Shown here in pieces: positions 24,380-32,544 of a stretch of 52,496 bases of DNA. The stretch lies in NCBI GenBank assembly GCA_049296795.1, contig JBAQTC010000018.1, positions 1-52,496 on the forward strand, written 5' to 3'. This stretch comes from CAXNKH01 sp049296795 (lineage in GTDB: Bacteria; Pseudomonadota; Gammaproteobacteria; Burkholderiales; Burkholderiaceae_C). The notes beneath the pieces are model-generated. The model was not told where the DNA came from, ran no database searches, and worked only from the letters and a program-made list of their open reading frames with translations. Numbering within the stretch: the first letter of the stretch is position 1; each line of letters starts with the position of its first letter. The position numbers and the translations under genes are program-made.

Positions 24380-24585
24380 TTGGCACCTCCGACCCGGTGG
24401 ATTTGCTTGGCGCGGTCAAAGCCAACCCACTCGCCTTGGGTGTCCAGGCCGCGTGAGGCCAACTCTTCGCGGGCCAGTAGGTTGAGGTCGAGCTCACCAC
24501 GTGCGGCTGCTGCCAGCACCTTGTTGAGTGCGATCTGGATGAAGCCGACTTCGTCGACCGTGAATTCGTTGCTGGTGTAGGTCAT
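24376..24585 (-). CDS. small conserved phage protein, 69 aa
   Basis: It starts at ATG 24585 (MTYTSNEFTVDE), with AAGGGAA upstream on the minus strand; a longer frame upstream lacks support. It contains IQIALNKVLAAAARGELDLN and EWVGFDRAKQIHRV. It is the first gene of the minus-strand operon and is coupled by ATGA to DUF3489. No recognised function. Confidence 0.7.
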   Translation of the reverse strand: MTYTSNEFTVDEVGFIQIALNKVLAAAARGELDLNLLAREELASRGLDTQGEWVGFDRAKQIHRVGGAK

Positions 24586-24704
24586 GGTTTGTTTCCCTTG
24601 GGTTGGTTGCTGGTGTTCGTATGAACGCTTCATTTCCGCAGGAAGCCAAGCTAAATCTGCGAAGCAGTTGCATCTTTCTTGAATCATTTAGTAATCACCC
24701 GCAA

Positions 24705-25103
24705 ATGCCACGCAGCGCGCCGACTCCCTGCCGATACCCGGGTTGTGCTGCCGTGTTGGCGGTGCCGGGTCACTGCGCGGCGCATATGTCCGCAAACAGG
24801 CAGTGGGACAACAACCAGTTAAAGCGCCAGCGTCAGAAATCTCGCGCACTACCAACCAACAGCACGGCATGGCGCCGAATTCGAGCGGCCGTTCTACGTG
24901 AGGAGGCTTTGTGCAGGCAATGCGCCTTGAAAGGGATTTTGCGTGCTGCAAATGTCGTCGATCACATCAATGGAGATAGCCATGACAACCGACACGATAA
25001 CTTGCAATCAATCTGCAACCGGTGCCACTCCGTTCTTACAGCAAAGCACGATGGCGGATTCGGAAATTCGAAATGCCGCCGTTCCACGGATGTGGACACC
25101 TGA
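24705..25103 (+). CDS. HNH endonuclease of the packaging module (3' end altered)
   Basis: 132 aa. A Cys pair CRYPGC...HCAAH opens the protein. The HNH fold is CRQCALKGILRAANVVDHI, then NLQSICNRCHSVLTAKHDGGFGN. This is the type found immediately before TerS/TerL in HK97-like phages, where it assists terminase at cos. The family usually ends soon after GGFGN; here the frame runs into SKCRRSTDVDT, overlapping the next, homing-type HNH gene. The tail therefore looks displaced by an insertion. Confidence 0.85.
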   Translation: MPRSAPTPCRYPGCAAVLAVPGHCAAHMSANRQWDNNQLKRQRQKSRALPTNSTAWRRIRAAVLREEALCRQCALKGILRAANVVDHINGDSHDNRHDNLQSICNRCHSVLTAKHDGGFGNSKCRRSTDVDT

Positions 25104-25899
25104 GAGAGTCCTCCATTTGCTACGCGAGGTCGCTATCGATGGTGTTTGCAGTTATCAGGTTGCATATAGGCGTGCGCACTCGCTGCCATCAATGGCGCGA
25201 AAAATGTTTGGATCATTTGCGACAGCTTGCAGTGCCGCAGGACTACAAAGCGCAAACGAAGCGCGACCAAAATTCGTGATTTGCGCTGTGCCCGACTGCG
25301 GTGCAATCGTGCGCTCAAGCGGCAATAAATACTGTGAAATGCATTACGCAAGAATTCGGCGCAATGGTCATACCGAACTGCTGACAGTGCCAGAACTACG
25401 GCTGCACACGTATGGGTATCTGATGATTTACGCGCCAGCTCATCCACTGGCCAAACGCCAGGGCCGATGCCGCGAGTATCAGCATCGCGTGGTTTACTAC
25501 GATCAATATGGCGAAGGACCATTTCCGTGTCACTGGTGCAATAAGACAGTGACGTGGAGCACCATGCATGTAGACCACGTTAACGATATCAAGCAAGACA
25601 ACCGAATTGAGAACCTCGTCGCATCTTGCCCGAAGTGCAACACCTGGCGAAACAAGGAGAAAAACCTTCGCTCGTTGAGAATGACGGTTGGTCGGCACGT
25701 AACGTTTGACGGTGAAACAAGAACGATAAGCGAATGGGCTCGCCACGTTGGAATCTCTAGCTCCGCGATGAGCTTCAGGGTCGATCGCGGATGGCCGCTC
25801 GAGATGGCGCTAACAAAGCCTCGGGGAGCACAGGGGCCACTTGCCGCACGCGCCTACCCCCCCCCGGGGGGGTCAAATCTCTGCATCCTGAGGCCTTAG
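24982..25899 (+). CDS. homing-type HNH endonuclease overlapping the packaging HNH gene
   Basis: About 305 aa from ATG 24982, which has GGAG 6 bp upstream; ATG 25051 or 25090 are alternatives. A zinc finger CAVPDCGAIV..SGNKYCEMHY lies near residue 105, and an HNH core (EYQHRVVYYDQYGEGPFPCHWC, then MHVDHVNDIKQDNRIENLVA, then CPKCN) near 175-235. A C-terminal modular HTH (ISEWARHVGISSSAMSFRV) is like the DNA-binding modules of phage homing nucleases. The last 30 residues (GPLAARAYPPPGGSNL) resemble a terminal tail seen in packaging HNH genes, suggesting insertion into one. Start uncertain. Confidence 0.75.
   Translation: MTTDTITCNQSATGATPFLQQSTMADSEIRNAAVPRMWTPERVLHLLREVAIDGVCSYQVAYRRAHSLPSMARKMFGSFATACSAAGLQSANEARPKFVICAVPDCGAIVRSSGNKYCEMHYARIRRNGHTELLTVPELRLHTYGYLMIYAPAHPLAKRQGRCREYQHRVVYYDQYGEGPFPCHWCNKTVTWSTMHVDHVNDIKQDNRIENLVASCPKCNTWRNKEKNLRSLRMTVGRHVTFDGETRTISEWARHVGISSSAMSFRVDRGWPLEMALTKPRGAQGPLAARAYPPPGGSNLCILRP
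25857..25872. repeat. C9G7 palindrome before TerS (candidate cos element)
   Basis: Nine C then seven G give a perfect 14-bp palindrome (25859-25872), with GGGGCCGGGGCC about 80 bp further on (25951-25962). It lies between the HNH and TerS genes, where cos-phages of this type often have their packaging site. The cos function is inferred. Confidence 0.35.
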
Positions 25900-26001
25900 A
25901 TGCGTGCGCCTGCACAGATTTTTGTCGCCGCGAAATTCACTACCCCCTATCGGGGCCGGGGCCAAGACCCCCTAAAAACAAAGAATGAATCGAAAACAGT
26001 T

Positions 26002-26502
26002 ATGGCCACACGTGGCAGAAAACCCAGCCCGATTGAACTCAAACTGGTTCGCGGCAATCCCGGAAAACGTCCACTCAATCCCAACGCGAAGGTACTGCGC
26101 CAGAACGAGGCCAGCGCTGAGGATCGCCCTGCGATGCTGCTTGAGGATGCCGTGAGCTACTGGGACTACGCGCTCGCCCATGCGCCGCGCACCTTGATCA
26201 AGAAGCTCGATGTCTACCTGCTGGCGGCCTGGGCCAATGCGGCGGCGCGCTACGAACACAACATTCGGCTGGCGGCCAAGTCCGACGTCATCCCGGTGCG
26301 CGGTGCCAAGTTGGCCGATGTGCCGCTGACCCACCGCCCGATCATGCACAACCCGTATACCTCGGCAGCACGCGCCTACCTGAAGGACATGATCGTGTTG
26401 GCAGCTGAACTCGGATTTACGCCGGCAGCGCGCTCGCGCATCGGTGCACTGGAGCGTGTGATCGAGGACGATAACGTATGGAATCAGCTTGGCCATGCTT
26501 GA
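26002..26502 (+). CDS. terS: terminase small subunit, P27 family
   Basis: 166 aa from ATG 26002 (MATRGRKPSPIELKLVRGNP, the family's typical opening). RPIMHNPYTSAARAYLKDMIVLAAELGFTPAARSRI, read here as two segments, matches the P27 C-terminal core. It recognises phage DNA for packaging with TerL. A longer frame to 25900 runs through the putative packaging site and is not used. It overlaps TerL by 14 bp. Confidence 0.93.
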   Translation: MATRGRKPSPIELKLVRGNPGKRPLNPNAKVLRQNEASAEDRPAMLLEDAVSYWDYALAHAPRTLIKKLDVYLLAAWANAAARYEHNIRLAAKSDVIPVRGAKLADVPLTHRPIMHNPYTSAARAYLKDMIVLAAELGFTPAARSRIGALERVIEDDNVWNQLGHA

Positions 26503-29002
26503 GCGAAACGACGATTACGTCAAAGTCGCCCTGCGCTACGCAAAGGCCGTCGTCGGTGGTCAGATCCCGGCTTGCAAATATGTCCGCCAAGCCTGCCAGC
26601 GCCAGATCAACGACCTGGCCCGTTTCAAGGGCAAGGCCAGTGTTTACCGTTTCAATCCGGTGCTGATTGACGCCGCAGGTCAGCGCTACCGACCAGCGGA
26701 CCGTGTGTGCGCCTTTGTTGAGCGCCTGGCGCACGTCAAGGGTCCGCTGGCAGGGCAATTGATTGAACTCCAGCCGCGGCAGTGTTTCATGCTGACGACG
26801 GTGTTCGGTTGGGTGCGTGCCGATGGTCGGAGGAGGTTTCGGCGGTCTTACGTTGAAGTTGGGAGGGGAAATGCAAAAAGCTCGATCTCCTCCACCCTTG
26901 CCCTGTACATGCTGACCGCCGACGGTGAAGGAGGTGCAGAGGTCTACTGTCTGGATGAGGGGACACGGATTCTCACAGAGGATTTTCAGTGGCGAGCGCT
27001 ATCCGAAATGAAGGTTGGCGATCCGATTTGGGGCTTTGACGAAAATCCTCCCGGCTGGAAGTCACAGCGCAAAATTCGCCGTGCTCGCATTGAGAATCTT
27101 GGCCGCATTACGCTGCCGGCCTATCGGATCACTTTGGCCGATGGGCGCAGTGTCGTTGCATCAGGCGCTCACCAGTGGCTTATTGACGGAAAGCCCAGCG
27201 GAGACGGTGTCGGACACGGGCTGCGCTGGGCACGTACCGATGAGTTGGCGGTCAACGCGATGATTAAAGACTTGGGTGCACCTTGGGAACAGAACGACTC
27301 GCGGATGGCCGGCTATCTTGCTGGCGTATTTGACGGTGAAGGATCGATTGCCAGGACCGTCAAAGAACGAACCGACGGTGGTGGCGGAAGACAGGGTTTT
27401 CGTGTCGCATTTGCGCAGCTACCCGGTATCGTTTTGGACACGACAAGAGCATATTGCGAATTGCTCGGCTTCTACATCACACGTTATGGGGCTGTTCACC
27501 CTCAAAGCGGTGTGATGAGCTTCGCTGTGTCGGGTCTGTACAACGCCACACGATTTCTCGGATCGGTCCGACCCCACCGACTCGTACATAACGCCATCAA
27601 GGCATTCGACGGTGCCACGCCTAACCGGGTGGGGACTGCACGCGTAGTTAGCATCGAGTACCTTGGAGAGAGAGAACTCGTGACAATCGGCACGAGCACC
27701 AAGACACTGTTTGCCGAAGGTCTGTTCTCCCACAATTCCCTGGCCACGACCCGTGACCAGGCGCGCATCGTGTTTGGCGATGCGCAGTCCATGGCGCGCG
27801 CGGATCGCTCGTTTCGCAGCGCCTTTGGCGTCGAAGTGAATGCCCACAACATCAACGTGATCAAGACCGGCTCCAAGTTTGAAGCCCTCTCAGCCGAAGG
27901 CTCAACGCTGGACGGCCTGAACATCCACTTCGGATGCATCGATGAACTGCATGCCCATAAAACCCGCACCGTCTACGACGTGGTGGAAACCGGAACCGGC
28001 AAACGCGACAACTCGCTGCTGTGGGTGATCACCACGGCTGGATCCAACCGCGCCGGCATTTGCTACGAGGTCAGAACCTTTGTCACCAAACTGCTGAACG
28101 GTGTGTTTGAAGACGACAGCCAGTTTGGGATTATTTTTGGTCTTGATGAGACCGACGATTGGACGACAGAAGAAGCGCTGATCAAAGCCAACCCCAACTG
28201 GGGTATCTCGGTGCGCCCAGAAGTATTGCTGCCGCTGCAGGCGAAAGCCATGCAGATGCCCAGCGCGGTCAACAACTTCAAGACCAAGCACTTGAATGAA
28301 TGGGTCAATGCCGATACGGCGTGGATGGACATGCGGGCCTGGGACCGCTGTGCCGATGCCGCTCTGGACATCGAGGCCTACACCGGCAAGCCCTGCTGGA
28401 TTGGACTGGATCTGGCCAGCAAGACCGACATTGCTGCGCTGGTGATGGTGTTTGAGCATACGGAGATTGCCGGTGCCTTCGCGGTGTTCGGCAAGTACTA
28501 CCTGCCCGAGGACACGGTCAATGCCGCCGGCAACAGCCAGTACCCGGGTTGGATGAACGCGGGAAGGCTGACAGTGACACCTGGCAACGTGATCGATTTC
28601 AGCTGGATCGAAGCGGATCTCGGGGATATGGTGTCGCGTTTCTCCATCCAGGCCGTGGCCTTTGATCCGTTCCAAGCCACCCAACTCTCGACCCGGATGA
28701 TGAGCGAGGGTCTGCCGATGATTGAGGTGCGCCCCACGGTGCTGAACTTCTCCGAGCCCATGAAAACCTTGGAAGCCCTGGTGCTGCAAGGCAAACTGAT
28801 TCACGACGGCGACCCAGTGCTGGGCTGGATGGCCAGCAACGTGGTGGCGCACCTGGACGTCAAAGACAACATTTACCCCCGCAAGGAACGCCCGGAAAAC
28901 AAGATCGACGGGATCGTCGCACTGATCATGGCGCTCTCCAGAGCCATCAAACCGGGTGACTCGGTGGTGCTGGGATCGGACTACGAATTGATGTTGCTCT
29001 GA
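26489..29002 (+). CDS. terL: terminase large subunit with LAGLIDADG intein
   Basis: 837-aa precursor of the packaging ATPase-nuclease. The Walker A-like VGRGNAKSS lies near residue 127. The intein occupies 154-416, between GGAEVY and SLATTRDQARIVF, a conserved ATPase motif. After it come Walker B LNIHFGCIDELHAH, then WVITTAGSN, and the nuclease part with WIGLDLASKTDIAALV (metal-binding Asp) and IDGIVALIMALSRA. Without the intein it is 574 aa, normal for HK97-type TerL. Confidence 0.95.
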   Translation: MAMLERNDDYVKVALRYAKAVVGGQIPACKYVRQACQRQINDLARFKGKASVYRFNPVLIDAAGQRYRPADRVCAFVERLAHVKGPLAGQLIELQPRQCFMLTTVFGWVRADGRRRFRRSYVEVGRGNAKSSISSTLALYMLTADGEGGAEVYCLDEGTRILTEDFQWRALSEMKVGDPIWGFDENPPGWKSQRKIRRARIENLGRITLPAYRITLADGRSVVASGAHQWLIDGKPSGDGVGHGLRWARTDELAVNAMIKDLGAPWEQNDSRMAGYLAGVFDGEGSIARTVKERTDGGGGRQGFRVAFAQLPGIVLDTTRAYCELLGFYITRYGAVHPQSGVMSFAVSGLYNATRFLGSVRPHRLVHNAIKAFDGATPNRVGTARVVSIEYLGERELVTIGTSTKTLFAEGLFSHNSLATTRDQARIVFGDAQSMARADRSFRSAFGVEVNAHNINVIKTGSKFEALSAEGSTLDGLNIHFGCIDELHAHKTRTVYDVVETGTGKRDNSLLWVITTAGSNRAGICYEVRTFVTKLLNGVFEDDSQFGIIFGLDETDDWTTEEALIKANPNWGISVRPEVLLPLQAKAMQMPSAVNNFKTKHLNEWVNADTAWMDMRAWDRCADAALDIEAYTGKPCWIGLDLASKTDIAALVMVFEHTEIAGAFAVFGKYYLPEDTVNAAGNSQYPGWMNAGRLTVTPGNVIDFSWIEADLGDMVSRFSIQAVAFDPFQATQLSTRMMSEGLPMIEVRPTVLNFSEPMKTLEALVLQGKLIHDGDPVLGWMASNVVAHLDVKDNIYPRKERPENKIDGIVALIMALSRAIKPGDSVVLGSDYELMLL
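26948..27736 (+). other. intein with LAGLIDADG endonuclease in TerL (263 aa)
   Basis: It starts at Cys154 (CLDEGTRILTEDFQW, block A). Block B is SGAH, and the C-terminus is LFAEGLFSHN with His415-Asn416 followed by Ser417. A LAGLIDADG motif YLAGVFDGEGSIAR lies near the centre; only one clear copy is seen, so the nuclease may act as a dimer or have a degenerate second motif. All splicing residues are present, so it should be active. Confidence 0.93.
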
Positions 29003-29006
29003 AATC

Positions 29007-30575
29007 ATGGGATTGTTTAGCTTTTTTGATCGCTTGCGTGGATCCGGTGGATCTGGTGCCTCCAATGCCTCATCCAATGGGGGACGCAGTCCGTCTGGGG
29101 AATTCTGGTTTGACCCTGTCTCGGTTCGTGCCAGTAGCGGTATGCGGGTCTCACCCGACAGTGCTTTGCGCCTGGCCGCTGTTTACGCCTGTGTGCGCAT
29201 CCTGGCGGAGACCATGGCCTCGCTGCCCTTAGTGGTGTACCAACGGCGCGCCGATGGCAGCAAGGACCGGGTGACCGATCACTGGCTGTATCGCCTGATG
29301 GCCCAACGCCCGAACCGGTTTCAAAACCCTTTTGAGTGGCGCGAGATGCTGCAAGGGCACCTGGTGTTGCGCGGCAACGCCTACAACCAGATCATCAGCA
29401 ACCCGCAGGGCGAAATCATCGAGCTGATGCCGATCCACCCGGACCGGGTCAAGATCGAATTGCTGCCCTCGGGCGAATACCGCTACCGCGTCACTGACCG
29501 ATCCGGCGCCGAGTTGATCCTGCCTAGAGGCGAGGTCTGGCACCTGCGCGGCCTGTCATCGGACGGTTTGCTGGGCATGAGCCCAATCGATCTCGCCCGA
29601 GAAAACCTCGGCATGGCACTGGCCGCCCAGGACTACGGCGCACGCTTCTTTGCCAACGACGCCAAACCGACCGGTGGCTGGATTGAGTTTCCCGGCTCGT
29701 TCAAGGATATCGAGGCCAAGAAGGTCTTTCGTGAGTCCTACCAGCAAGCCCAGTCCGGTGTTAACCGGGGCAAGGTCCTCGTTCTGGAAAACGGCATGAA
29801 GTTTCATGAAGTGGGTGTCACCAACAAAGATGCCCAGTTCCTGGAGCTGCGCAAGTTCCAGATCACCGACATTGCCCGCCTGTTTAGGGTGCCGCCGCAC
29901 ATGATCGCGGACCTGGACCGGGCCACGTTCTCCAACATCGAGCAGCAAAGCCTGGAATTTGTCATGCACACCATGACACCCTGGGCCGAACGCTGGGAGG
30001 CCAGCATCGAGTCCGAGTTGCTGCTCCAGAGCGATGAGATCGAGATTGAATTTGATTTCGCCAACCTGATGCGCGGCGATGCCGCCAGCCGATCCAGCTA
30101 CTACCAAAGCGGGATTCAAAACGGTTGGCTCACCCGCAACGAAGCACGCATGGCAGAAAACCTCAAACCGATCGACGGACTGGACCAACCCTTGCGCCCG
30201 CTCAATATGGTCGAGGAGGGTGCCGCCGAGAAAATGGACCAGGAAAAAGATGGGGAACTTGAGGCAACAACGGCACAGCCAGCCATGCAACAAAAATCTC
30301 CCATCCCAACCGACAGCCATCAAACCCGGGATCAAACCCGCTATCAAACACGCTTTAACGCCCTGATTCAGACCACGGCCGAGCGGCTGGCCCGACGCAT
30401 TGGTCGTATTGGACGCGCTGGGCAATTTCATGACAAAGACATATTGCTAATTTCTAATGCGATGGCGATTCCTATTGAACAGGTTCGCCTGTGGGCTCAA
30501 ACCCAAGCACCCGACCCAACAGATCAAAACAACCTGACCCAATCCCTCATCCAACTCGGACGCTCCCCTTTATGA
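29007..30575 (+). CDS. phage portal protein, HK97 family
   Basis: 522 aa dodecameric portal. Typical segments are RLAAVYACVRILAETMASLPLVVYQR, HWLYRLMAQRPN, then MLQGHLVLRGNAYNQII and DIARLFRVPPHMI, with TFSNIEQQSLEFVMHTMTPW near residue 310, each given separately here. The C-terminal 100 residues are Gln/Thr-rich and variable, ending with a basic helical part. Its stop overlaps the protease ATG (ATGA). Confidence 0.96.
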   Translation: MGLFSFFDRLRGSGGSGASNASSNGGRSPSGEFWFDPVSVRASSGMRVSPDSALRLAAVYACVRILAETMASLPLVVYQRRADGSKDRVTDHWLYRLMAQRPNRFQNPFEWREMLQGHLVLRGNAYNQIISNPQGEIIELMPIHPDRVKIELLPSGEYRYRVTDRSGAELILPRGEVWHLRGLSSDGLLGMSPIDLARENLGMALAAQDYGARFFANDAKPTGGWIEFPGSFKDIEAKKVFRESYQQAQSGVNRGKVLVLENGMKFHEVGVTNKDAQFLELRKFQITDIARLFRVPPHMIADLDRATFSNIEQQSLEFVMHTMTPWAERWEASIESELLLQSDEIEIEFDFANLMRGDAASRSSYYQSGIQNGWLTRNEARMAENLKPIDGLDQPLRPLNMVEEGAAEKMDQEKDGELEATTAQPAMQQKSPIPTDSHQTRDQTRYQTRFNALIQTTAERLARRIGRIGRAGQFHDKDILLISNAMAIPIEQVRLWAQTQAPDPTDQNNLTQSLIQLGRSPL

Positions 30576-31501
30576 AAAACCATCTCCTGGTCGCCCAATT
30601 CCTGGCCACCCCCTGGGCCCTGATGCCCGAGCGCTTGAATGCCCTGGCCAGCGTGATATCCCGCTGGTCACAAGGCACGCCGGCCAGTGACGCCACTCAG
30701 TTCCAAATTCAAACCGACCGTGTGCTGCGGGACACCCGCAAGCAGACCTCGGCCGCCATCTCCGGTGGTGGTATTGCTGTGATCCCGGTCTATGGGGTCA
30801 TGACCCAACGCGGCAACATGGTCGATGATGTTTCTGGCCCAGGCATGGTCAGTACCCAGTTGGTGGCCCATTTGCTGAGTCAAGCCGTGGCCGATGACGC
30901 GGTCAGCCAAATCCTGTTGGATATCGACAGCCCTGGCGGCAGCGTTTACGGTGTCTCTGAGTTGGGCGAAGCTATTCTGAGCGCCCGTTCCCAAAAGCCT
31001 GTCATTGCCATCGCCAACAGCCTGGCAGCCTCAGCGGCATACTGGATCGGCTCTCAGGCCAGTGAGTTCTATGTGACTGCCGGTGGCGAAGTCGGCTCGA
31101 TTGGGGTGTGGCAAGCGCACTTTGATTATTCTCAAGCGCTGGCTGAAGAGGGGGTGATACCTACCCTGATCTCCGCCGGAAAGTTCAAAGTGGAGGGCAA
31201 CCCTTATGCCCCCTTGAGTGAAGAGGCGCAGGGTTTTATGCAATCCCGTGTCGATGACTATTTCCAGGCCTTCACCCAAGCTATCGCTAAAGGCCGGAAA
31301 TTACCGATCTCGCAGGTCCGCGATGGCATGGGCCAGGGTCGGGTGCTCGGTGCCGATGCGGCCCTGGCCAACCACATGGTCGATGGCATCGCTAGTTTCG
31401 ATCAGGTCTTGAACAAAATGCGCCGCGATGCGCGTGCACAGGCCAAGCCTGGAACTTCGCGGCTGAGTCAGGCCAGAAATTCACTGGCGCTGATGGGGTG
31501 A
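30572..31501 (+). CDS. S49-family (SppA/ClpP-fold) head maturation protease
   Basis: 309 aa from ATG 30572. The fold's motifs are present: IAVIPVYGVMTQRG, LLDIDSPGGSVYGVSEL, then AIANSLAASAAYWIGSQA with the catalytic Ser, and VGSIGVWQAHFDYSQALAEEG; Lys in SAGKFKVEGNPYAPLS is the probable dyad partner. It processes the capsid scaffold or itself during prohead maturation. Normally the capsid gene follows at once; here a toxin-antitoxin pair intervenes. Confidence 0.93.
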   Translation: MKNHLLVAQFLATPWALMPERLNALASVISRWSQGTPASDATQFQIQTDRVLRDTRKQTSAAISGGGIAVIPVYGVMTQRGNMVDDVSGPGMVSTQLVAHLLSQAVADDAVSQILLDIDSPGGSVYGVSELGEAILSARSQKPVIAIANSLAASAAYWIGSQASEFYVTAGGEVGSIGVWQAHFDYSQALAEEGVIPTLISAGKFKVEGNPYAPLSEEAQGFMQSRVDDYFQAFTQAIAKGRKLPISQVRDGMGQGRVLGADAALANHMVDGIASFDQVLNKMRRDARAQAKPGTSRLSQARNSLALMG

Positions 31502-31536
31502 TGTGGGGCTGAAATGGACAGACTGAAATGGACATC

Positions 31537-31565
31537 TGGAAATACCCGGCAATTTGCCGTACAAT
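31537..31565 (+). promoter_or_regulatory. TacA-TacT promoter with internal operator
   Basis: -35 TGGAAA (31537-31542) and -10 TACAAT (31560-31565) are spaced 17 bp. A palindrome CGGCAA-T-TTGCCG (31547-31559) fills the spacer, as expected for antitoxin autorepression. Two direct repeats GAAATGGACA (31511-31520 and 31525-31534) lie upstream. Confidence 0.6.
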
Positions 31566-31589
31566 GAAAATATCTTTCAGGAGAGTCTC

Positions 31590-31895
31590 ATGACTGCCAA
31601 ATCCGTTGCTCAAACCCCATCAATTAAGAACCAGTCGGCTCGACTGGAGGCCAGAATCAGTCACGATCTGCACCTGAGCGTCAAGCGTGCGGCAGAGCTC
31701 CAGGGGCGCACCATGACTGACTTTGTAGTCCATACCCTTCAAATGGCGGCATCGCAAACGATAGAACGGTCTGACCGTGTGCGCCTGTCGGTGCTGGATC
31801 AGGAGGCGTTCGCCAACGCGCTCATCACGCCTGCCAAGCCCAATGCAGCGCTCAAGCGCGCTTTCGCCAAGGCCAACAAGCTCATTGCAGCTTGA
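31590..31895 (+). CDS. TacA-type antitoxin (DUF1778, ribbon-helix-helix)
   Basis: 101 aa from ATG 31590, with CAGGAGAG 6 bp upstream. The RHH/DUF1778 domain is RLEARISHDLHLSVKRAAEL with MTDFVVHTLQMAA (about residues 17-55). The C-terminal tail (ALITPAKPNAALKRAFAKAN) is the toxin-wrapping part. It would bind the GNAT toxin next door and repress the palindromic promoter. The cassette has its own promoter and terminators inside the head operon. Confidence 0.93.
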   Translation: MTAKSVAQTPSIKNQSARLEARISHDLHLSVKRAAELQGRTMTDFVVHTLQMAASQTIERSDRVRLSVLDQEAFANALITPAKPNAALKRAFAKANKLIAA

Positions 31896-31905
31896 AAGCG
31901 GTTTG

Positions 31906-32406
31906 ATGGCGACTCAATTTACGGTTGCAGCGCTGGACCTCAGCAGCGATCGATCAGCGTTTTCCTGTGGCGTCGAAGCGCTGGACCGGTACTTCCGTAC
32001 CCAAGTCAGTCAAGACATCAAGCGTCGCGTCTCGGCCTGCTTTGTGGCGTGCGACACCGACGGCCAGATCGCGGGTTATTACACCCTGGCCTCGGCCAGT
32101 GTGTTGCTGTCCGATTTGCCCGAGGTGCTGGCCAAGAAGCTGCCGCGCTACCCCAGTGTGCCAGCGGTTCGCATGGGGCGCCTGGCCGTGGATCAGACTT
32201 TCAAAGGTAAGGGACTTGGCGCAGCGCTGCTGGCCGATGCCCTGCGGCGCACGGCAACGGCAGAGATTGCTGCGTATGCGCTGGTGGTTGATGCCAAGGA
32301 TGAGACTGCAGCCCAGTTTTACGGCCACCACGGATTCATCGCGCTGTCAGAACGGCCGCTGTTTCTATTTCTGCCCCTGGCAACAGTCAAGCACTTGATC
32401 GGTTGA
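31906..32406 (+). CDS. TacT-type GNAT toxin
   Basis: 166 aa GNAT acetyltransferase. It starts at ATG 31906, with FSCGVEALDRYFRTQVSQD near residue 20, the typical TacT N-terminus. The acetyl-CoA loop is VRMGRLAVDQTFKGKGLGAALLADAL, given here as a landmark near residue 87-112, and the C-terminus has AAQFYGHHGF. Characterised family members acetylate aminoacyl-tRNA and stop translation. It is probably a stabilisation or defence module of the prophage. Confidence 0.93.
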   Translation: MATQFTVAALDLSSDRSAFSCGVEALDRYFRTQVSQDIKRRVSACFVACDTDGQIAGYYTLASASVLLSDLPEVLAKKLPRYPSVPAVRMGRLAVDQTFKGKGLGAALLADALRRTATAEIAAYALVVDAKDETAAQFYGHHGFIALSERPLFLFLPLATVKHLIG

Positions 32407-32427
32407 TCCGACAATATTCCTGAATCC

Positions 32428-32451
32428 AAGGCCTCCGTTGAGGCCTTTTTT
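32428..32451 (+). terminator. terminator after the TacA-TacT module
   Basis: Perfect 8-bp stem AAGGCCTC-CGTT-GAGGCCTT followed by TTTT. It isolates the toxin-antitoxin unit from the capsid gene. Confidence 0.8.
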
Positions 32452-32480
32452 GTAAGCGGCCCGTTGGCCGCACCCCAAGT

Positions 32481-32514
32481 AACCACCCCGTCTTTTGGAT
32501 GCGGTGGTTTTTTT
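32481..32514 (+). terminator. second hairpin with T-run before the capsid gene
   Basis: AACCACC(C)CG pairs with CGGTGGTT across an 11-nt loop and is followed by TTTTTTT. It lies 30 bp before the capsid start and may be a pre-existing attenuator of the head operon. Confidence 0.6.
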
Positions 32515-32544
32515 ACGTCCCCTGTTTTTTTTGGAGAAACCACT

